A DNA stretch of 40,238 nucleotides from DATKZM01 sp035527975 (GTDB lineage: Bacteria > Pseudomonadota > Alphaproteobacteria > JAPULJ01): NCBI GenBank assembly GCA_035527975.1, contig DATKZM010000053.1, forward strand, positions 1 through 40,238, written 5' to 3'. The notes beneath the pieces were generated by a model. It did not search any database and had not been told where the DNA came from. It saw only the letters and a list, made by a program, of their open reading frames with translations. Of this stretch, positions 15,468-26,307 are shown piece by piece. The position numbers and the translations under genes are program-made. Numbering within the stretch: position 1 is the stretch's first letter; each line of letters opens with the position of its first letter.

Positions 15468-16025
15468 ATGCGGATCGTGGCCGCCCTGATGATGCTTGCG
15501 CTGTTGCCGCTCGCGGCAATGACGGATGAGGTCGCGGCACAAAAGCCGGGAGCCGAAGCCAAGGCGCTGGCCTCGCAGGCGTATAAGGCGAGCCGCGCCG
15601 GGCGCAAGGACGAGGCGCTGGCGCTGTTCGCCAAGGCGATCGCGCTCGGGCAGCTCAAGGGGACAGATCTCGCCAGCGCCCGTAACGGCCGCGCGGTGAT
15701 CCTGACCGAGCTGGGCCGGCGGCCCGAGGCCATCGCGGAGATGACGCTTGCGATCGCAGCCGCGCCCAAGCAGCCCTTTTATTACGGCAACCGCGCGCGC
15801 ATCTATCGCACCATGAAGATGCCGGCAAAGGCCGCGGCTGATTTCACGCGCGTGATCGAGCTGAGTGCCAAGCCGGGCGCATCTGACTACTTCGATCGCT
15901 GCCAGGTTCAGGCCGAGGCAAAGGCACGCGCGAAGGCGATCGGCGATTGTGAGAAAGCGCTGGTCCTGCGCCCGAATTATGGCCGCGCGACCAAGCTTTT
16001 GGCGAAACTAAAGGCCGGATCGTGA
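15468..16025 (+). CDS. Exported TPR-repeat protein
   Basis: About 185 residues from ATG 15468; GTG 15462 is equally placed after an AAGGA site. A signal peptide (MRIVAALMMLALLPLAAM) leads into about three TPR units: ASQAYKASRAGRKDEALALFAKAI, NGRAVILTELGRRPEAIAEMTLAI, and YYGNRARIYRTMKMPAKAAADFTRVI, then a final unit ending KALVLRPNYGRATKLLAKLK. TPRs mediate protein contacts; the partner is unknown. The gene runs into the antiporter gene with a 25-base gap, so they may form an operon. Confidence 0.82.
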   Translation: MRIVAALMMLALLPLAAMTDEVAAQKPGAEAKALASQAYKASRAGRKDEALALFAKAIALGQLKGTDLASARNGRAVILTELGRRPEAIAEMTLAIAAAPKQPFYYGNRARIYRTMKMPAKAAADFTRVIELSAKPGASDYFDRCQVQAEAKARAKAIGDCEKALVLRPNYGRATKLLAKLKAGS

Positions 16026-16050
16026 CGCCCTCGCGAGCCAGCTGAGCGCC

Positions 16051-17340
<1,290 letters not shown>

Positions 17341-17348
17341 GACCGGCG

Positions 17349-18179
17349 ATGGCTAGCCCCAAGCCAAGTTCCAAGCCAGCCGCGCGCGCGAAGCCGCAAG
17401 CCCAGCCGCGCCTTGGTATCCAATCGGTCGAGGTGGCGGCGGTCATTTTGGATGCATTGGCCGAGGCACCGGCGGAGCTTGCTTTGAAAGATCTGGCCGC
17501 CGCGGCAGGCATGCATCCGGGCAAGGTGCATCGTTATCTGGTGAGCTTGGTCCGCACCGGCCTGGTCGCGCAGAATAAGGCCACAAGCCGCTATGGGATT
17601 GGACCGCTGGCGTTGAAGCTGGGGCTGGCGGCGCTGCGCGATCTTGAAGTCATTCGTTGCTGCGCCGAAGACCTCGCGATGCTGCGCGATGCGATCAACG
17701 AGACCGTGGTGCTGTCGGTCTGGGGCAATCTTGGTCCGACCGTCGTTTGGATCGAGGAAAGCGGCCAGGCGGTCAGGATGAATTTGCGCATCGGAACGGT
17801 GCTGCCCGTCATGGGCACCGCGATTGGGCGGGTCTTCGCGGCGCATCTTGCGTTGCCGGCGGTGAAAAAGGTCGTGGCTCTCCAGCGCGGACGGATCGAG
17901 GGCGCGGAGCGTTTTACCAAGTTCGGCAGCGCAGAGGTCGACGCCATTCTCGACGACGTTCGAGCGCGCGGACTTTCACGGATCGACGCGACGCTGGTGC
18001 CTGGGGTGGCCGCGCTTGCCGCGCCGATCCGGGACTATCAGGGATCGGTTGCCGCAGTCCTCGCCGCGATCGGGCGGAGCCAGGAATTCGATCTGCGTTG
18101 GAGCGGGCCGGTCTCGCAGGCGCTCAAGGACATGGCCGCATCGATATCGCGGCGGCTCGGCTATACGCCCTCGCGCTGA
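17349..18179 (+). CDS. IclR-family transcriptional regulator
   Basis: 276 residues: a Pro/Lys/Ala-rich leader, an N-terminal winged helix (residues about 22-85, with LALKDLAAAAGMHPGKVHRYL as the recognition part and YGIG after), and an IclR effector domain from about 95 on (VVLSVWGNLGPTVVWIEES, GTVLPVMGTAIGRVFAAHL). IclR proteins control aromatic and carbon-acid catabolism and bind small organic acids. The ring-cleavage gene 227 bases downstream is the obvious target. It starts 8 bases after the antiporter stop, so it may also be co-transcribed with it. Confidence 0.88.
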   Translation: MASPKPSSKPAARAKPQAQPRLGIQSVEVAAVILDALAEAPAELALKDLAAAAGMHPGKVHRYLVSLVRTGLVAQNKATSRYGIGPLALKLGLAALRDLEVIRCCAEDLAMLRDAINETVVLSVWGNLGPTVVWIEESGQAVRMNLRIGTVLPVMGTAIGRVFAAHLALPAVKKVVALQRGRIEGAERFTKFGSAEVDAILDDVRARGLSRIDATLVPGVAALAAPIRDYQGSVAAVLAAIGRSQEFDLRWSGPVSQALKDMAASISRRLGYTPSR

Positions 18180-18325
18180 CGCTGCTCCGGCGTAACGTCC
18201 GGGCGCATTTCATACCGACCGACCAGCGGACCCGCCGGCAAAGTTGCTGGAGCGCGTTGGCCTGCGGGCCAGGCCCGAGTGTGCTCGGTCTTGCATTGAT
18301 GCGTTTTCAGTATGTATTATTATTC

Positions 18326-18338
18326 TTACAATTCGTAA
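18326..18338. promoter_or_regulatory. Candidate IclR operator before the dioxygenase gene
   Basis: TTAC-AATTC-GTAA is an inverted repeat in an AT-rich stretch (about 18305-18350) that must contain the promoter of the dioxygenase gene. The adjacent IclR regulator makes a binding site plausible, but the site is inferred. Confidence 0.3.
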
Positions 18339-18406
18339 TCATGAAATGAATCGATATCGCGCGCACTCGCGCCGTTCTGACTTCCAGCGATGAAAGGGAG
18401 GTTTCG

Positions 18407-19543
18407 ATGACCCAGATTGCCGAAAGCACCGAAAGCCGATTGGAGACGCTGCAGAAGGACGCCACGGCGCTCAATCTGGTCGAGTTCTGGAAGCTGCGGA
18501 TGGATATCGAGCTGCCGCAGCCGCGCAATCGGGCGGTGCCGTTCCTGTGGAAATGGAGCGATATCGAGCCGCGCCTGATGGCCGCCTCGGAGATCGTGCC
18601 GATCGAGGATTGCGAGCGGCGCGCGCTGTTGCTCTCCAATCCCGGGCTGGGCGGCAAGCCTTACGCGACCGATACTTTGCTCGGTGCGTTCTCGCTCTAC
18701 AATCCGGGCGAGGAAGCGCCGGTGCATCGCCACACGCCCTCGGCCAGCCGCTTCGTGCTGGAAAGCGATGGCGGCGGGTTCACGACGGTTGAGGGCGAGA
18801 AATGCCAGATGAACCGCGGCGATCTGGTGATCACCCCGGCCGGCACCTGGCACGACCACGGCAATGACGGGCAAAAGCCCCTCATATGGGTCGACATCCT
18901 GAACGTGCCGCTAGTGGAGAACCTGAACGCGACGATGTTCGAGTTCGACTACTCAGAACGCGATCAGCAGTCGAATTCGGGCGAGCCAGTGCCGAAGGAA
19001 ATCCAGTCGATCAGTCAGCCGCTCAATCATTCGGACAATCTCTACGGCACCGGCGGCGTGATCCCGCTCTTCACTTCGCACAAGCGCGGTATCACCGAGC
19101 ATTCTCCGATGTTCGTCTATAGCTGGGAGAAGACGCGGGCGGCGCTCGACGGCATGCGCGGCTACGAAGGCGATCCCTATGACGGCATTATCGTTGAATA
19201 CGCCGATCCGGCGACAGGCGCCTCGGTCATGCCGACGATGTCGTTCCGCAGTCAGTTGCTGCGTCCGGGCGAGGCGACCGGCACGCACCGGCACATGTCG
19301 AGCACGCTCTATTGTGTGCTTGAGGGCAGCGGCACCACGGAGGTCGACGGCGAGTGCATCGAATGGGCGCGCAACGACGTCTTCGCGGTCCCGGGCTGGC
19401 GCTGGCATGCGCATGTCAACGCCTCGAAAACCGCCGATGCCGTACTCTATTCGGTGACCGACGAGCCGGTATACCGCAAGCTCGGCCTCTATCGTGAGGA
19501 ACGCAAAGCCGATGACGGGTCGGTTGAAACGCTTCTGAACTAG
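18407..19543 (+). CDS. Gentisate 1,2-dioxygenase-like bicupin
   Basis: 378 residues with two cupin domains. The first holds VHRHTPSASRF (H107, H109) and TWHDHG (H149), the three-His iron site of gentisate and related dioxygenases; the second keeps GTHRHMSSTLYCVLEG and WHAHVN. Enzymes of this type (gentisate, salicylate and 1-hydroxy-2-naphthoate dioxygenases) open a hydroxylated aromatic ring next to a carboxylate using Fe(II) and O2. Which ring acid is used here cannot be read from the sequence. No maleylpyruvate isomerase or hydrolase gene is adjacent. An AAAGGGAGG site precedes ATG 18407. Confidence 0.88.
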   Translation: MTQIAESTESRLETLQKDATALNLVEFWKLRMDIELPQPRNRAVPFLWKWSDIEPRLMAASEIVPIEDCERRALLLSNPGLGGKPYATDTLLGAFSLYNPGEEAPVHRHTPSASRFVLESDGGGFTTVEGEKCQMNRGDLVITPAGTWHDHGNDGQKPLIWVDILNVPLVENLNATMFEFDYSERDQQSNSGEPVPKEIQSISQPLNHSDNLYGTGGVIPLFTSHKRGITEHSPMFVYSWEKTRAALDGMRGYEGDPYDGIIVEYADPATGASVMPTMSFRSQLLRPGEATGTHRHMSSTLYCVLEGSGTTEVDGECIEWARNDVFAVPGWRWHAHVNASKTADAVLYSVTDEPVYRKLGLYREERKADDGSVETLLN

Positions 19544-19567
19544 TGCGCTTGGCTCAGAGCGCCGGTC

Positions 19568-20041
19568 TTAAAGTTCCGGCCGGAAGAGCATCAGCACGAA
19601 GATCGCCAGCACCGCCGCGAAGGCCGGCCAGCCGAGGATGAACCAGATCCGCATGAAGCGGTGATAGCGCGTGGGCAGCGTTTCGCCGGATGTACGCGCG
19701 GCTTCGGCCATATCGCGCATGCGCGCCTGCAGCCAGACCACCGGCAGCCAGCAGGCGCCGGTCAGCACGTAGAGCACGATCGCCGCGTGGAGCCAGCCTT
19801 CGGAAAAATCGTAGCCGCGTTCGAGCGCGAGCCAGACGCCTGATACGGGCTGGACGATCACGGCCGGCGTAGTGAACAGAAGATCGGCGAGGACGACATG
19901 GCGCGCGGTGACGGCGATGGCGGCGACGTCGCCCGCCTTGTCGGCGCGCCACATGAAGAAGGCCGTGCCCAGGCCGGTGCCGAAGAGCACCGTGGCGCTC
20001 AGCACGTGGACCAGCTTGAGCCAGGTTGCGAGGTCGCTCAT
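19568..20041 (-). CDS. DUF2269-like membrane protein
   Basis: 157 residues with four hydrophobic segments (starting LVHVLSATVLFGTGLGTAFFMW) and conserved His in KLVHVLSA and TARHVVLAD. The pattern matches the DUF2269 group of small inner-membrane proteins, whose function is not established; the His pair could bind heme, but that is a guess. It starts 19 bases after the SDR-DoxX gene stop on the same strand, so it is almost certainly in the same operon. Confidence 0.82.
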   Translation of the reverse strand: MSDLATWLKLVHVLSATVLFGTGLGTAFFMWRADKAGDVAAIAVTARHVVLADLLFTTPAVIVQPVSGVWLALERGYDFSEGWLHAAIVLYVLTGACWLPVVWLQARMRDMAEAARTSGETLPTRYHRFMRIWFILGWPAFAAVLAIFVLMLFRPEL

Positions 20042-20060
20042 TTGCCATGCCTGATGGTCA

Positions 20061-21377
20061 TCAGCGGTCGTCCTCGAGCGCCATCATCAGCAGCGTCGCC
20101 GCCATCAAGGGAAACACCTTGGTGAGCGGGCCGAGCGGGTCGGCCCAGAGGTCGGGTCGGCCGAGCGTCAGCAGCACCAGGTAGCCGACGGTCATGGCGA
20201 GCATGGTTGCCCCGACCAGCCGCACCCGCCAGCGCACCAGCAGCAGCCCGCCGACGATCGGGTCGACCGCGCAGCCGATCCAGAAAACATAGGGCATGAA
20301 CGCGCCGCCAAGGCCGACGGCGGTCAGCAGCGCGTCTGAGTGGGCGCGGGGCGTGGCGAAGGCGGTGAGGACGCCGGTGGCGATCCAGTAGAGCGCGATG
20401 GTGATGCGCAGCAGGGGGCGGGCAAACCAGGCCCGCGCATGCCAGCGGTCCGCCGTCTGGCTCGGCATCAGGCTCAGCGCCTCGGCCATTGGACGGGGCT
20501 GTATGCCGGTCGCTTTCGCGAAGCTGGCGCCGTCGCCGAGCGCGCCGTGCTCCATCTGCTTGATCGAGGTCGTGGTCACGGTGCCGCGCCCGGTGAACCA
20601 GCGCGCGACGTCGCCGAGCCGCCCGCCGAGCATAATGAGACCGCGCGGGACCGCCAGCACGGGCGCCGGCGCAAAGCCGAGCCAGCCGCGCATGGCGGCC
20701 ACGATTTCGCGCAAATTCATGGTCTTGGGGCCGGCAGCATCGAGGACGAGCTTGGCCGGTGCCTTGGGGTCGATGAGGGTGGCAACGCCGCGCGCCAGAT
20801 CGTCCATCGCGATCGGCTGGAACATTTGGCTGGTGCCGCCACCCGGCAGGGGGATGACTACGGGAAAGCCCGCCAGGCCGCGCATCAAGGCGGTGCCGCC
20901 GTAAGCGCCGGCGGCATAGACCAGCGAGGGCCGCACGACAACCCAGTCGAGGTCGAGCGCCATCAAATGCGCGTCGGCGGCGCGTTTTGTCGTGGCATAT
21001 TTTGTATCAGGGGCGGTGTTGCCGTCCTCGATCCCGAGGGCGGAGATCTGGATCACGCGCCTTACGCCGGCTGTCGATGCCGCATTGAAAAGCGCGATCG
21101 GGGCGTCGCGGTGGATGCTTTCGATCGACTGGCGGGCGCTGCCTTGCAGCAGGCCGGCGCAGTTGATCACCGCATCGATGCCGGCGAGGCGGCCGGACCA
21201 GACCTCGGGCGTGAGGTCGCGGTTGAAATCGGCGTGGATCCAGTCGGCCGCCGGGCATTGGCGGCGCGCGCGGGAGACGTTGCGGGCGCAGCCGGTGACG
21301 CCATGGCCGGCCTCCAGAAGCGCGGCCACGATATGCGCGCCGATGAAGCCGGAGGCGCCGGTGACGAGGATCCGCAT
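20061..21377 (-). CDS. SDR-DoxX fusion protein
   Basis: 438 residues in two parts. Residues 1-290 or so are an extended (atypical) SDR with TGASGFIGAH for NAD(P) binding, INCAGLLQG, and KYATTKRAAD as the YxxxK pair. Residues about 310-438 are four transmembrane segments of DoxX type (ITIALYWIATGVLTAFA, VDPIVGGLLLVRWRVRL). Such fusions exist in Proteobacteria and may act on quinone or lipid-like substrates at the membrane, but the reaction is unproven. It forms an operon with the DUF2269-like gene. Confidence 0.85.
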   Translation of the reverse strand: MRILVTGASGFIGAHIVAALLEAGHGVTGCARNVSRARRQCPAADWIHADFNRDLTPEVWSGRLAGIDAVINCAGLLQGSARQSIESIHRDAPIALFNAASTAGVRRVIQISALGIEDGNTAPDTKYATTKRAADAHLMALDLDWVVVRPSLVYAAGAYGGTALMRGLAGFPVVIPLPGGGTSQMFQPIAMDDLARGVATLIDPKAPAKLVLDAAGPKTMNLREIVAAMRGWLGFAPAPVLAVPRGLIMLGGRLGDVARWFTGRGTVTTTSIKQMEHGALGDGASFAKATGIQPRPMAEALSLMPSQTADRWHARAWFARPLLRITIALYWIATGVLTAFATPRAHSDALLTAVGLGGAFMPYVFWIGCAVDPIVGGLLLVRWRVRLVGATMLAMTVGYLVLLTLGRPDLWADPLGPLTKVFPLMAATLLMMALEDDR

Positions 21378-21779
21378 GGGCGGCCGCTCCGCTTTATTGG
21401 ACGGTAATCGCCGCTTATAGCAGATCGGGGCCGTGTAGAATTGTGCCTAGAAAACCAACCAACAACCAAGAGGAATACCAACCAACAACCAAGAGCCTCA
21501 TCCTGAGCTTGTCGAAGGATGACGCCGCTGAAGCGGAAAATGGAGGTTTGAGGATCGCCTGACATTGGCGCCGCCCTCATGCTTCGTCCCTCGTCCTTCG
21601 ACAAGCTCAGGATGAGGGACGAAGCATGAGGAGCGATGGTTTGGGCTGATAATGGGATGGCCAGGTCGTATCGCGGGCACCGCCGCTTCCACTGCCCTTC
21701 CGCCGCCCTTGCGTCGCCCTTGCGGCGCGGGGGGTGTGGAATTAGCTTAATCACAGCAATTGGCCGTTATTTTGGGATC
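21378..21779. other. Intergenic region with repeats, upstream of coaBC
   Basis: About 400 bases without a credible gene. It contains a direct repeat of ACCAACCAACAACCAAGAG (21454 and 21477, 23-bp step), the large palindrome at 21497-21630, and the coaBC leader. An ATG opening the coaBC frame at 21636 exists, but the added residues look non-coding (charged, unlike the family). Confidence 0.5.
21497..21630. repeat. Dispersed palindromic repeat (CTTCGACAAGCTCAGGATGAG family)
   Basis: CTCATCCTGAGCTTGTCGAA at 21497 is inverted at about 21594-21617. The right half also forms a 22-bp stem by itself (CTCATGCTTCGTCCCTC at 21576 with GAGGGACGAAGCATGAG ending 21630). A decayed piece of the same family lies near 1530. 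It is non-coding. Confidence 0.8.
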
Positions 21780-23021
21780 ATGGAATTGGGCGCACAGACG
21801 GGCATCCCGGCCACCACCTTGGCGGGCAAGCGGGTCCTGCTGGTCATCAGCGGCGGGATCGCGGCCTATAAATCGCTGGAGCTGATCCGGCGGCTGCGCG
21901 AGCGCGGCTGCGTGGTGCGCTGTGTGCTGACCCAAAGCGGGGCGCAGTTCGTCACGCCCCTGTCGGTGTCGGCGCTCAGCCATGAGCGCGTCTACTCGGA
22001 CATCTTCTCGCTGACCGACGAGGCGGAAATGGGCCATCTGCGGCTCTCGCAGGAAGCCGATCTCGTCGTCGTCGCCCCGGCTACGGCCAATATCCTGGCC
22101 AAGATGGCGCAAGGCATCGCCGACGATCTGGCCTCCACGGTGCTGCTGGCGACCGACAAGCCGGTGCTGGTCGCGCCGGCGATGAACCACCGCATGTGGA
22201 CGAACGATGCCACGGCGGCGAATGTGAAGGCGATCGAGGCGCGCGGCGTGCGCCGCATCGGGCCGAACGAGGGCTCGCTCGCCGAGGATGAGAGCGGCAT
22301 CGGGCGCATGGCCGAGCCGATGGAAATCGTGCACGCCATTGAGGACTATTTCGGCGCGCGGGCGCCATTGGCCGGCCGGCGCGCGCTGGTGACCAGCGGG
22401 CCGACCTATGAGGCGATCGACCCGGTGCGCTTCATCGGCAACCGCTCGTCGGGCAAGCAGGGCCACGCGATCGCCGCCGCCCTGGCGCGGCTGGGCGCGG
22501 CGACCACACTGGTGGCGGGGCCGACGAGCCAGGCCGATCCGGCCGGGGTGACGACCGTGCATATCGAATCGGCGCGGCAGATGCTGGAGGCGTGCCTCGC
22601 GGCGCTGCCGGCCGATGTCGCGGTCTGCGCCGCCGCGGTCAGCGACTGGCGGGCCGACGAGACGGCCGCCCAGAAGCTCAAGAAGAACGGCAAGGGCGCG
22701 CCTGATCTGAAGCTCACCGAGAACCCCGACATCCTGAAATCCCTGGCCAATGCCGGGAACCGGCGGCCGGCGCTGGTCATCGGCTTCGCGGCGGAAACCC
22801 AGAAGGTGGTCGCCAACGCCAAGGCCAAGCTCAAGAAGAAAGGCTGCGACTGGATCCTCGCCAACGACGTCGCGCCCGCTACCGGGACCTTCGGGGGCGA
22901 GGAGAACACCATCCACCTGGTCCGCGCCGAAGGCGTGGAGGACTGGCCCACCATGTCCAAGGACGGCGTGGCGGAGACGCTCGCGGGCCGCATCGCGGAC
23001 GCGCTGGGGCGAGGGGAATGA
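21780..23021 (+). CDS. coaBC: Bifunctional phosphopantothenoylcysteine decarboxylase / synthase
   Basis: 413 residues from ATG 21780. The CoaC half (to about 185) has GGIAAYKSLELIRRLRERG, the EMGHLRLS His region, VAPATANILAKMAQGIADDL and the APAMNHRMW motif, typical of the FMN decarboxylase. The CoaB half (from about 200) has TSGPTYEAIDPVRFIGNRSSGKQG, AAVSDWR and KLTENPDIL for CTP-dependent condensation with cysteine. Together they convert 4'-phosphopantothenate to 4'-phosphopantetheine on the way to coenzyme A. It is followed by dut, the usual arrangement in many Proteobacteria, though with a 259-base repeat-filled gap. Confidence 0.95.
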   Translation: MELGAQTGIPATTLAGKRVLLVISGGIAAYKSLELIRRLRERGCVVRCVLTQSGAQFVTPLSVSALSHERVYSDIFSLTDEAEMGHLRLSQEADLVVVAPATANILAKMAQGIADDLASTVLLATDKPVLVAPAMNHRMWTNDATAANVKAIEARGVRRIGPNEGSLAEDESGIGRMAEPMEIVHAIEDYFGARAPLAGRRALVTSGPTYEAIDPVRFIGNRSSGKQGHAIAAALARLGAATTLVAGPTSQADPAGVTTVHIESARQMLEACLAALPADVAVCAAAVSDWRADETAAQKLKKNGKGAPDLKLTENPDILKSLANAGNRRPALVIGFAAETQKVVANAKAKLKKKGCDWILANDVAPATGTFGGEENTIHLVRAEGVEDWPTMSKDGVAETLAGRIADALGRGE

Positions 23022-23045
23022 AGACTTCGCCTACCGCCCCAATGG

Positions 23046-23126
23046 CGTCGTTCCTGCAAAAGCGGGACTCCAGGGATTGCAGGGCCCTGCGGGTTGCCCT
23101 GGACCCTCGTTTTCGCGGGAGTGACG
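23046..23126. repeat. REPIN-like inverted repeat pair, copy C (decayed)
   Basis: GTCGTTCCTGCAAAAGCGGG with ACTCCAGGG on the left and CCCTGGACCC with TCGTTTTCGCGGGAGTGACG on the right. Same architecture as the pairs at 5380 and 5821, with several mismatches; no gene is inside. It lies between coaBC and dut. Confidence 0.7.
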
Positions 23127-23148
23127 TTGCGTCGTTGGTGCGCGGGGC

Positions 23149-23254
23149 CATCCTTCGAGGCACGCAGCGCTCGCACCTCAGGATGAGCAGTGATGATTGG
23201 CGCACAAGATCGGAGGCTCATCCTGAGGTGCGAGCATCAGCGAGCCTCGAAGGG
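23149..23254. repeat. Dispersed palindromic repeat (CCTTCGAGGC..CACCTCAGGATGAG family)
   Basis: A left arm of about 39 bases (CATCCTTCGAGGCACGC... to CACCTCAGGATGAG) is inverted on the right (CTCATCCTGAGGTGCGAGC... to GCCTCGAAGG), around a 28-base loop. It directly follows REPIN copy C and precedes dut. Confidence 0.78.
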
Positions 23255-23280
23255 CGAGCCGGGCCAACGGAGAACCGTCC

Positions 23281-23733
23281 ATGACCCCCATCGAGGTCGC
23301 GATCCAGCGCCTCGCGCACGGCGCCGATCTGCCGCTGCCGGCCTATGAGACGGCGGGCAGCGCCGGGCTCGACCTGCTCGCGGCGGTGGAGAGCGACCTT
23401 GCCATCGCGCCGGGCGCCCGCGCGCTGGTGCCGAGCGGCATCGCCATTGCCCTGCCAGCGGGCTACGAGGCGCAGATCCGGCCGCGCTCGGGACTGGCGG
23501 CCAAGCACGGCCTCACTCTTTTGAATGCACCGGGCACGATCGACGCCGACTATCGCGGTGAGATCAAGGTGATCCTGGCCAATCTCGGCGCGGAGGTCTT
23601 CACCGTCACCCGCGGCATGCGCATCGCCCAGATGGTGGTCGCCCCGGTCTCGCGCGTCGTCTGGTCGGCGGCCGAGGCGCTGGACGAGACCGCACGCGGG
23701 GCCGGCGGCTTCGGCTCGACGGGGACCGGCTGA
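23281..23733 (+). CDS. dut: dUTP diphosphatase
   Basis: 150 residues with all five trimeric dUTPase motifs: AGSAGLDLLA, IRPRSGLAAKHGL, GTIDADYRGEIKV with the catalytic Asp, RIAQMVVAPV, and the C-terminal GGFGSTG arm. It hydrolyses dUTP to dUMP and pyrophosphate, limiting uracil in DNA and supplying dTMP synthesis. Its stop overlaps the start of the Rrf2 gene by one base (TGATG), so the two are translationally coupled. Confidence 0.95.
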   Translation: MTPIEVAIQRLAHGADLPLPAYETAGSAGLDLLAAVESDLAIAPGARALVPSGIAIALPAGYEAQIRPRSGLAAKHGLTLLNAPGTIDADYRGEIKVILANLGAEVFTVTRGMRIAQMVVAPVSRVVWSAAEALDETARGAGGFGSTGTG

Positions 23734-24191
23734 TGCTCGGCTTCCCGCGCAAGCTCGTTTACGCGATCGAGGCGGTGGTGGACATCGCCTATAACGCTGT
23801 CGACGAGCCGGTGCAGTCGGGCGAGGTGACGCGGCGCCAGGGCATCCCGCGCCGGCATCTGGAGCCGGTGCTGCAACAGCTCGTGCGGGCGGGCGTGCTG
23901 GCCGGGGTGCGCGGGCCGCGCGGCGGCTACCGGCTCGCCAAGGAACGCAAGCTCATCACCGTCGGCGATATAGCCCGCGTGGTCGGCATGCTGGACGGCG
24001 GTGACGACAAGGAAGCGAGCCCCGGCGGCGAATCGGAGATCGGCCTCAAGGTGGTGCAGCCGCTGTGCCGCGAGCTGCGCGCGGAGACCTTCGAGCGGCT
24101 CGATGCGATCACCGTGGAGGCGCTGTGCCGGCGCGCCCGCGGCGAGGGTGTGCCGAGCGAGGCCGCGCGCCGGCTCGACTACAGCATCTAA
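23733..24191 (+). CDS. Rrf2-family transcriptional regulator
   Basis: 152 residues. The winged helix (about 1-75) has RRQGIPRRHLEPVLQQLVRAG and the family wing VRGPRGGYRLA. Only two Cys (PLCREL, EALCRR) lie in the effector part, not the CxCxC-type trio of IscR/NsrR, so an Fe-S cluster is unlikely. It resembles CymR-like Rrf2 proteins that report on cysteine synthesis. It is coupled to dut upstream and lies 43 bases before cysK, which is the likely target; an interaction with cysteine synthase is possible by analogy with CymR-CysK and is an inference. Confidence 0.88.
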   Translation: MLGFPRKLVYAIEAVVDIAYNAVDEPVQSGEVTRRQGIPRRHLEPVLQQLVRAGVLAGVRGPRGGYRLAKERKLITVGDIARVVGMLDGGDDKEASPGGESEIGLKVVQPLCRELRAETFERLDAITVEALCRRARGEGVPSEAARRLDYSI

Positions 24192-24234
24192 AAGACGATC
24201 TTAAACCCAGCATCGGGAGCATTCGGCGAAAGCC

Positions 24235-25224
<990 letters not shown>

Positions 25225-25247
25225 AGATTATGTTGGCCACTGCTCCA

Positions 25248-25313
25248 GCCCACTCCCCCTCCCGGCCGCCCATGAGCTTACGATCCCGTGGGCGGCCGGG
25301 AGGGGGAGTGGGC
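25248..25313. repeat. Perfect 25-bp hairpin between cysK and the ThiF/MoeB gene
   Basis: GCCCACTCCCCCTCCCGGCC then GCCCA on the left pairs perfectly with the right arm TGGGC then GGCCGGGAGGGGGAGTGGGC over 25 bp, with a 16-base loop. There is no T-run. Its cores resemble the C-rich palindromes at 34614 and 38428. It might act as an RNA barrier or 3'-end stabiliser after cysK. Confidence 0.8.
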
Positions 25314-25333
25314 CGGTGCCGAGGATCACGTAA

Positions 25334-26134
25334 ATGACCATCACCGACACCCAACTCCACCGCTACGCACGCCACGTCATCCTCGACGAAGTCGGCGAGG
25401 AGGGGCAGGAGAAGCTGCTTGCCGCCAAGGTGCTGGTGGTCGGCGCGGGCGGGCTCGGCGCGCCGCTGCTGCTTTATCTGGCGGCGGCCGGGGTCGGTAC
25501 GCTGGGGGTGATCGACGACGACACGGTCGAGCTTTCCAACCTGCAGCGCCAGGTGATCCACACCACCGAGCGCCTCGGCGCGCCCAAGGTCGAAAGCGCC
25601 AAGGCGGCGCTCGCCGCGGTTAATCCCGAGATAAAGGTCGAGGCGATCGGCGAGCGGCTGACGGCGAAGAACGCCGCCGAGCTTGTGTCTCGCTTCGATC
25701 TGGTGGCCGATGGCAGCGATAATTTCGACACGCGCTACCTGCTGAACGATGCCTGCTATCTGGCCAGGGTGCCGCTGGTCTCCGCGGCGTTGCTGCGCTT
25801 CGAGGGCCAGCTCTCGACCTTCCGCGCGTATGAGGGCCAAGGCGAAAATAAGGGCCCGTGCTACCGCTGCATCTTCCGCGAGGCTCCGCCGGAAGGCACC
25901 GTGCCGCGCTGCGAGGAGGCCGGGATCTTTGGCGCGGTTGCTGGCGCGGTGGGCTCGCTGCAGGCGGCCGAGGTGCTGAAGGAGCTCCTGGGGCTGGGCC
26001 AGTCGATGTCGGGCCGACTGCTGCTCTATGACGCGCTGGACACGACATTCCGCGTGATCAAGGTCAAGCGCGATCCGAGCTGCCCGCTCTGCGGCGACGC
26101 CCCCACGATCACCGATCTTTCGGGGCACGGTTGA
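25334..26134 (+). CDS. moeB: MoeB/ThiF-family adenylyltransferase
   Basis: 266 residues of the E1-like HesA/MoeB/ThiF family. VVGAGGLGAPLLLYLAAAG (35-53) is the nucleotide-binding loop, DDDTVELSNLQRQVIH includes the Arg finger, SDNFDTRY holds the metal Asp D130, C193 (VPRCEEAGIFG) is the candidate catalytic Cys, and C176/C179 with C250/C253 are two CxxC pairs for zinc. It activates a sulfur-carrier protein C-terminus (MoaD- or ThiS-like) with ATP for molybdopterin or thiamine synthesis. The choice of MoeB over ThiF is not certain. Position after cysK suits sulfur transfer. Confidence 0.87.
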   Translation: MTITDTQLHRYARHVILDEVGEEGQEKLLAAKVLVVGAGGLGAPLLLYLAAAGVGTLGVIDDDTVELSNLQRQVIHTTERLGAPKVESAKAALAAVNPEIKVEAIGERLTAKNAAELVSRFDLVADGSDNFDTRYLLNDACYLARVPLVSAALLRFEGQLSTFRAYEGQGENKGPCYRCIFREAPPEGTVPRCEEAGIFGAVAGAVGSLQAAEVLKELLGLGQSMSGRLLLYDALDTTFRVIKVKRDPSCPLCGDAPTITDLSGHG

Positions 26135-26307
26135 TACCAACGGGTCAAAAGAATGACCCTTTTGTATGTTCCCTCAAGCGCCGGGCGTTCGCATCCGCTC
26201 ACTTGGCTTCCCTCGCATAAGGCTCGGGCGCGCAGTCGCGCGCATACCAGTGGCCGATGAGACGAGCTCATCGCCCACTGGCAAGATGCCACGCTGACGT
26301 CTGATCG

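Noticed and set aside
21636..21779. An N-terminal extension of CoaBC
   Set aside because: The added residues do not belong to the family, and they start inside the repeat-rich leader; ATG 21780 fits the usual CoaBC start.
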